Shown piece by piece: positions 5,543 to 7,765 of a DNA stretch of 7,765 nucleotides. Position numbers and translations under genes: made by a program. The notes under the pieces are model-generated. The model did not search any database. It was not told the DNA's origin and was given only the letters and a program-made list of their open reading frames with translations. Where the stretch lies: NCBI GenBank assembly GCA_028690555.1, contig JAQVBA010000047.1:1-7765 (forward strand), given 5' to 3'. Numbering within the stretch: the stretch's first letter is position 1; each line of letters begins with the position of its first letter. The stretch comes from Acholeplasmataceae bacterium. Its GTDB lineage: Bacteria > Bacillota_I > Bacilli_A > Acholeplasmatales > Acholeplasmataceae.

Positions 5543-6316
5543 ATGGGAAAAATTATTGCGATTTCAAATCAAAAAGGCGGCGTAGGTAAAACAACAACTA
5601 GCGTTAATCTTTCGGCTGCACTTGCAGGATTTGGAAAAAGAGTATTAATTATCGATTTCGATCCCCAGGCGAGTACAACTACCAGCATGGGCATTAATCG
5701 TTCAATGTTATTTGCTACGATTTTTGATGTTTTGATGGATCAAAAGACTATTTCTGAAGCAATTATTCACTTACCAGATATAGAGGTGGATGTAATTCCT
5801 GCGACGATTGAATTGGCTCATTTAGAGATTAGACTCGATAAAGAGGATAGAGAATATATTCTAAGCCAAAAATTGCGCGAAATATCAAATGATTATGACT
5901 TTATTATTATTGATTGCCCTCCATCTTTAGGATTATTAACTACAAGTGCATTATATTCTGCGGATTCTGTTTTAATACCAGTTCAGTGTCAATTTCTTGC
6001 AATTGATGGATTAACGCAATTGTTGAATACGATACGAGTTGTCCAAAAAAGAATGAAAATTAATAATCGGAGATTGGAAATAGAAGGAGTTCTTTTAACA
6101 ATGTTGGATAAGAGAACGAAAGCAGGATGGGAAATCGTCCACGAAATCAAAGATTATTTTAAAGAAGGCGTATTTGACACGATTATCACGAGTAATGTAG
6201 CAGCTCAAGTTGCACCAACATATGGTGTTCCTGTTTTGACATTTGCACCTAAATCACCAGCAGCAAGATTATACAAATCTTTAGCCAAGGAGGTTATTCA
6301 AAACAATGAAAGATGA
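5543..6316 (+). CDS. parA: chromosome partitioning ATPase ParA (Soj)
   Basis: This 257-residue ParA-family ATPase should bind the nucleoid non-specifically as an ATP dimer and be stimulated by ParB to segregate origins; Soj also affects DnaA in some Firmicutes. The deviant Walker A motif KGGVGKTT is at 11-18 with the signature Lys11 and Lys16. Walker A' is DFDPQAS at 38-44 and Walker B is FIIIDCPPSLG at 120-130. It lacks an N-terminal HTH, as in chromosomal ParAs. LDKRTKAG (188-195) keeps one arginine linked to DNA binding. The block normally NVRLSEAPSxGxP reads NVAAQVAPTYGVP (218-230), so the second arginine position is Ala220. AGGAGGT (5533-5539) lies only 3 bases before the ATG, a short spacing, and overlaps the rsmG stop. 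The 3' end overlaps parB by 11 bases. Confidence 0.95.
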   Translation: MGKIIAISNQKGGVGKTTTSVNLSAALAGFGKRVLIIDFDPQASTTTSMGINRSMLFATIFDVLMDQKTISEAIIHLPDIEVDVIPATIELAHLEIRLDKEDREYILSQKLREISNDYDFIIIDCPPSLGLLTTSALYSADSVLIPVQCQFLAIDGLTQLLNTIRVVQKRMKINNRRLEIEGVLLTMLDKRTKAGWEIVHEIKDYFKEGVFDTIITSNVAAQVAPTYGVPVLTFAPKSPAARLYKSLAKEVIQNNER

Positions 6317-7133
6317 TCTAAAAGCAAGAACATTTACGGACTTACTTGCAGAACATCATGTTGATGATGTTTTAGAAGGTGAAGTCATTGAAGAAATTTC
6401 TTTAGCTGACATAAAGCCTAACCCCTTTCAGCCAAGAAGAATCTTTGATGAAGAAAAAATTGATGAATTAGCACAATCGATTAAACAACATGGAGTATTT
6501 CAACCTATCATTCTCAAAAGAGTGAAACAAGGTTTTATTATTGTCTCAGGCGAAAGAAGATATAGAGCAGCACAAAAAGTGGGATTAATTACGATTCCAG
6601 CAATCATTCGTCAATATGAAGAAGCAAAGGTTGCTGAGATTGCGCTTGCCGAAAATCTGCAGCGTGAAAACTTAACACCAATCGAAGAAGCAGAAGCATA
6701 CAAAATGGTCATGCAAAATTTAAGACTGACTCAGCAAGATTTAGCTGTGAAGGTAGGAAAAAGCCGTTCTCATGTTACAAACATGTTGGGTTTATTAAAT
6801 TTACCACTTGAAGTCCAGGATATGTTACTTAATGGAAAAATCAGTATGGGTCATGCAAGAGCTTTAAGCAAACTAGAAGATAGTCATAAAATCATTAAAA
6901 TTGCCAATCAAATTATTACAAAACAATTGAGTGTTCGACAAGTTGAAGAGTTAACAAGAATTGAAGCCAAAACCAATCAAATTAAACGAATAAAGCAGTC
7001 TAAATATGAAGAACAAGAAAAAAATATTACTAAAAAAATAGGATATAAAGTGAAAATCTCCGATCAAAGAATAGTAATCCACTGCAAAGAAAATGATGTG
7101 CAAAAAATTTTAGAACGGTTGATGAAGATATGA
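6306..7133 (+). CDS. parB: chromosome partitioning protein ParB (Spo0J)
   Basis: ParB is a parS-binding CTPase clamp that loads at origin-proximal sites, spreads, recruits SMC and stimulates ParA. The 275-residue product has the N-terminal domain with KPNPFQPRR (37-45), the CTP-binding box GERRYRAA (82-89) and ENLQRENLTPIEEAEAY (117-132). The HTH is at about 141-162 and the C-terminal dimerisation domain at about 240-275. The residues that separate ParB from the related Noc look ParB-like: Arg154 in GKSRSH and Gly182 in SMGHARAL, where Noc has Gln and Arg. The N-terminus (MKDDLKARTFTDLLAE) lacks the common LGRGL peptide but is basic enough to serve as the ParA-stimulating segment. AAGGAGGT (6287-6294) lies 11 bases before the ATG, inside parA. 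The stop overlaps the next start (ATGA). Confidence 0.96.
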   Translation: MKDDLKARTFTDLLAEHHVDDVLEGEVIEEISLADIKPNPFQPRRIFDEEKIDELAQSIKQHGVFQPIILKRVKQGFIIVSGERRYRAAQKVGLITIPAIIRQYEEAKVAEIALAENLQRENLTPIEEAEAYKMVMQNLRLTQQDLAVKVGKSRSHVTNMLGLLNLPLEVQDMLLNGKISMGHARALSKLEDSHKIIKIANQIITKQLSVRQVEELTRIEAKTNQIKRIKQSKYEEQEKNITKKIGYKVKISDQRIVIHCKENDVQKILERLMKI

Positions 7134-7330
7134 AGTACGAAATTTCAGATATCGTACAAACAAAAAAGAAACATGTCTGCGGCTCTGATAAATGGGAAGT
7201 TTTAAGAACTGGCGCGGAGATTAAACTAAAATGTCTTGGCTGCAATCGGGAAATCATGATATTAAAAATTGATCTTGAAAAACGCACTAAGCATATTGAA
7301 AAAAACGTCACATATACGCGCGATAAATAA
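7130..7330 (+). CDS. DUF951 family small protein
   Basis: This 66-residue protein fits the DUF951 family, small proteins encoded near parB/ychF in many Firmicutes and of unknown function. It begins with a beta-rich segment YEISDIVQTKKKHVCGSDKWEVLRTGAEIKLKC. The CG...W pattern (Cys17-Gly18, Trp22), RTGAEIKLKC (26-35) and the CLGC pair at 35-38 are characteristic; three cysteines suggest a metal site or small nucleic-acid-binding fold, which is inference. Its ATG shares four bases with the parB stop (ATGA), so it is coupled to parB and is the last gene of the operon. The C-terminus is slightly longer and more basic than I would expect for the family. Confidence 0.88.
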   Translation: MKYEISDIVQTKKKHVCGSDKWEVLRTGAEIKLKCLGCNREIMILKIDLEKRTKHIEKNVTYTRDK

Positions 7331-7385
7331 TATAGAAAGAACTGAATGCCAAATCCCTCAAATTATTAGCTTTTCTTAAGTGATT

Positions 7386-7418
7386 AAATTGTTGTGATAA
7401 ATAATTCATCAATTTTAT
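7386..7418 (+). terminator. weak terminator candidate at the end of the par operon
   Basis: AAATTG (7386-7391) pairs with CAATTT (7410-7415), with a further TGA/TCA pairing inside (7395-7397 with 7406-7408) and T-rich sequence after it. It is AT-rich with interruptions, so support is modest, but it is the best candidate between the DUF951 gene and the tRNA promoter. Nothing else recognisable is present at 7331-7429. Confidence 0.3.
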
Positions 7419-7429
7419 ATTAAAAATGG

Positions 7430-7458
7430 TTGCTTTTTCTTCTTTGTTACGATAGAAT
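7430..7458 (+). promoter_or_regulatory. tRNA-Tyr promoter
   Basis: TTGCTT (7430-7435) and TAGAAT (7453-7458) are 17 bases apart. Transcription should start near 7465, about 14 bases before the tRNA. The -10 octamer GATAGAAT recurs in the rRNA promoter downstream. Confidence 0.75.
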
Positions 7459-7478
7459 ATAAAAGCAAGCCAAAAAAC

Positions 7479-7563
7479 GGAGGGGTAGCGAAGTGGCTAA
7501 ACGCGGCAGACTGTAAATCTGTTCCCTAAGGGTTCGGCAGTTCGAATCTGCCCCCCTCCACCA
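7479..7563 (+). tRNA. tRNA-Tyr (anticodon GTA)
   Basis: This is a class II tRNA with a 7-bp acceptor stem GGAGGGG/CCCCTCC (7479-7485 with 7553-7559), discriminator A and an encoded CCA end (7561-7563). The anticodon stem GCAGA/TCTGT (7506-7510 with 7518-7522) closes the loop CTGTAAA, with anticodon GTA at 7513-7515. A long variable arm with CCCT/AGGG pairing follows, and the T arm is GGCAG-TTCGAAT-CTGCC (7536-7552). The long variable arm with GTA identifies bacterial tRNA-Tyr, which reads TAT and TAC. It stands alone between the par operon and an rRNA operon promoter. Confidence 0.97.
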
Positions 7564-7576
7564 CTAGATTTTATCT

Positions 7577-7626
7577 GACCTTGTGAATGATTTGTGAAAT
7601 CATCACTTAAAAATATTGACAAGGTT
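7577..7626 (+). repeat. nested inverted repeat between tRNA-Tyr and the rRNA promoter
   Basis: ACCTTGT (7578-7584) and ACAAGGT (7619-7625) are a perfect 7-bp inverted repeat, extendable by a G-T pair. Inside it, ATGATTT (7587-7593) and AAATCAT (7597-7603) form a tight hairpin with a GTG loop; alternatively GTGA/TCAC lengthens that hairpin with one bulge. The right outer arm shares bases with the TTGACA -35 of the rRNA promoter, and ATTTTAT follows. It may be the terminator of the tRNA-Tyr transcript, a regulatory site on the rRNA promoter, or both. The long unpaired right side makes it an imperfect terminator. Confidence 0.45.
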
Positions 7627-7644
7627 ATTTTATAATGATAGAAT
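7616..7644 (+). promoter_or_regulatory. rRNA operon promoter
   Basis: A perfect TTGACA (7616-7621) is followed after 17 bases by TAGAAT (7639-7644). A TATAAT at 7631-7636 is too close to this -35 (9 bases) to be its partner. Transcription should start near 7651. An A-rich tract just upstream (7609-7615) could act as a minimal UP element. Confidence 0.85.
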
Positions 7645-7650
7645 GATTAA

Positions 7651-7670
7651 GCACGCCCGAGAGGGAGTGT
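7651..7670 (+). other. hairpin at the 5' end of the pre-rRNA leader
   Basis: GCACGCCC (7651-7658) pairs with GGGAGTGT (7663-7670) around a GAGA tetraloop of the GNRA type, with one G-A mismatch inside. It starts at or next to the predicted rRNA transcription start. It may protect the 5' end of the transcript or help load antitermination factors; the function is inference. Confidence 0.5.
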
Positions 7671-7676
7671 GAGATA

Positions 7677-7690
7677 GGTCTTTGAAAACT
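7677..7690 (+). promoter_or_regulatory. boxA antitermination element of the rRNA leader
   Basis: GGTCTTTGAAAACT matches the Firmicutes rRNA boxA (TGCTCTTTGAAAACT-like), the RNA site for NusB/NusE-dependent antitermination of rRNA transcription. It lies about 26 bases after the predicted start. It confirms that the transcript is an rRNA operon although the 16S gene is beyond the window. Confidence 0.85.
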
Positions 7691-7765
7691 GAATGATGAT
7701 GAGTGTATCGAAAAGAAACAAAAAGCATTAAAAAAAATAGAGCTAAACAAACAAAACATAAACAT
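7691..7765 (+). other. pre-16S leader, cut by the window end
   Basis: This A-rich sequence follows boxA and ends in AAACAAAACATAAACAT, typical of the bases just ahead of 16S rRNA in Firmicutes. The conserved 16S start (GAGTTTGATCCTGG-like) is not reached, so 16S is expected just downstream. Confidence 0.7.

Noticed and set aside
6306..7133. Noc (nucleoid occlusion) instead of ParB
   Set aside because: Noc is often found next to rsmG, but the specificity positions (Arg154, Gly182) are ParB-like and the gene follows parA directly.
7030..7311. A 93-codon minus-strand frame across the parB end and DUF951 gene
   Set aside because: It overlaps two genes supported by family motifs, lacks a ribosome site and shows no recognisable protein features.
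7631..7636. TATAAT as the -10 of the rRNA promoter
   Set aside because: It is only 9 bases from TTGACA and has no other -35 at a usable distance; TAGAAT at 7639 has the correct 17-base spacing.

Overview
The window is AT-rich, gene-dense chromosome from a low-GC Firmicute. All protein genes lie on the + strand. TGA is a normal stop (end of parA and of parB) and Trp is TGG, so the Mycoplasma/Spiroplasma code is excluded. Gene content and the short ffs-to-mnmG interval would fit an Erysipelotrichia- or Acholeplasma-like lineage, but that placement is inference. The mnmG-rsmG-parA-parB block is normally close to the replication origin in Firmicutes, so this is probably an origin-proximal region.

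Layout. (1) Positions 1-691 hold the 3' end of a NusG domain II protein and a Gx-type membrane protein. (2) Positions 713-1046 form a self-contained rpmE unit with a strong promoter, a short structured leader, ribosomal protein L31 and an intrinsic terminator. (3) Positions 1062-2104 hold tdk overlapping tadA, for thymidine salvage and tRNA wobble deamination. (4) About 2110-2215 is the small bacterial SRP RNA (ffs). (5) Positions 2249-7330 look like one long transcription unit behind an extended -10 promoter. It encodes an unrecognised two-helix membrane protein with a very acidic tail, then mnmG, rsmG, parA, parB and a DUF951 protein. Most junctions overlap or nearly touch. (6) Positions 7331-7765 are the stable-RNA end: tRNA-Tyr(GTA) with its own promoter, then an rRNA promoter and the 5' leader with a boxA antiterminator. 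The window stops just before the expected 16S rRNA.

The genes mainly serve translation (L31, TadA, SRP RNA, MnmG, RsmG, tRNA-Tyr, rRNA leader) and chromosome segregation (ParA/ParB). This is essentially a housekeeping region, and I see no mobile element, CRISPR array, defence system or convincing new system. The points most worth a second look are residue-level departures in known proteins (a thymidine kinase that has lost most of its zinc cysteines, and a ParA lacking a conserved DNA-binding arginine), a non-GNRA SRP RNA tetraloop, the unrecognised acidic-tailed membrane protein leading the segregation operon, and inverted repeats placed on promoters.
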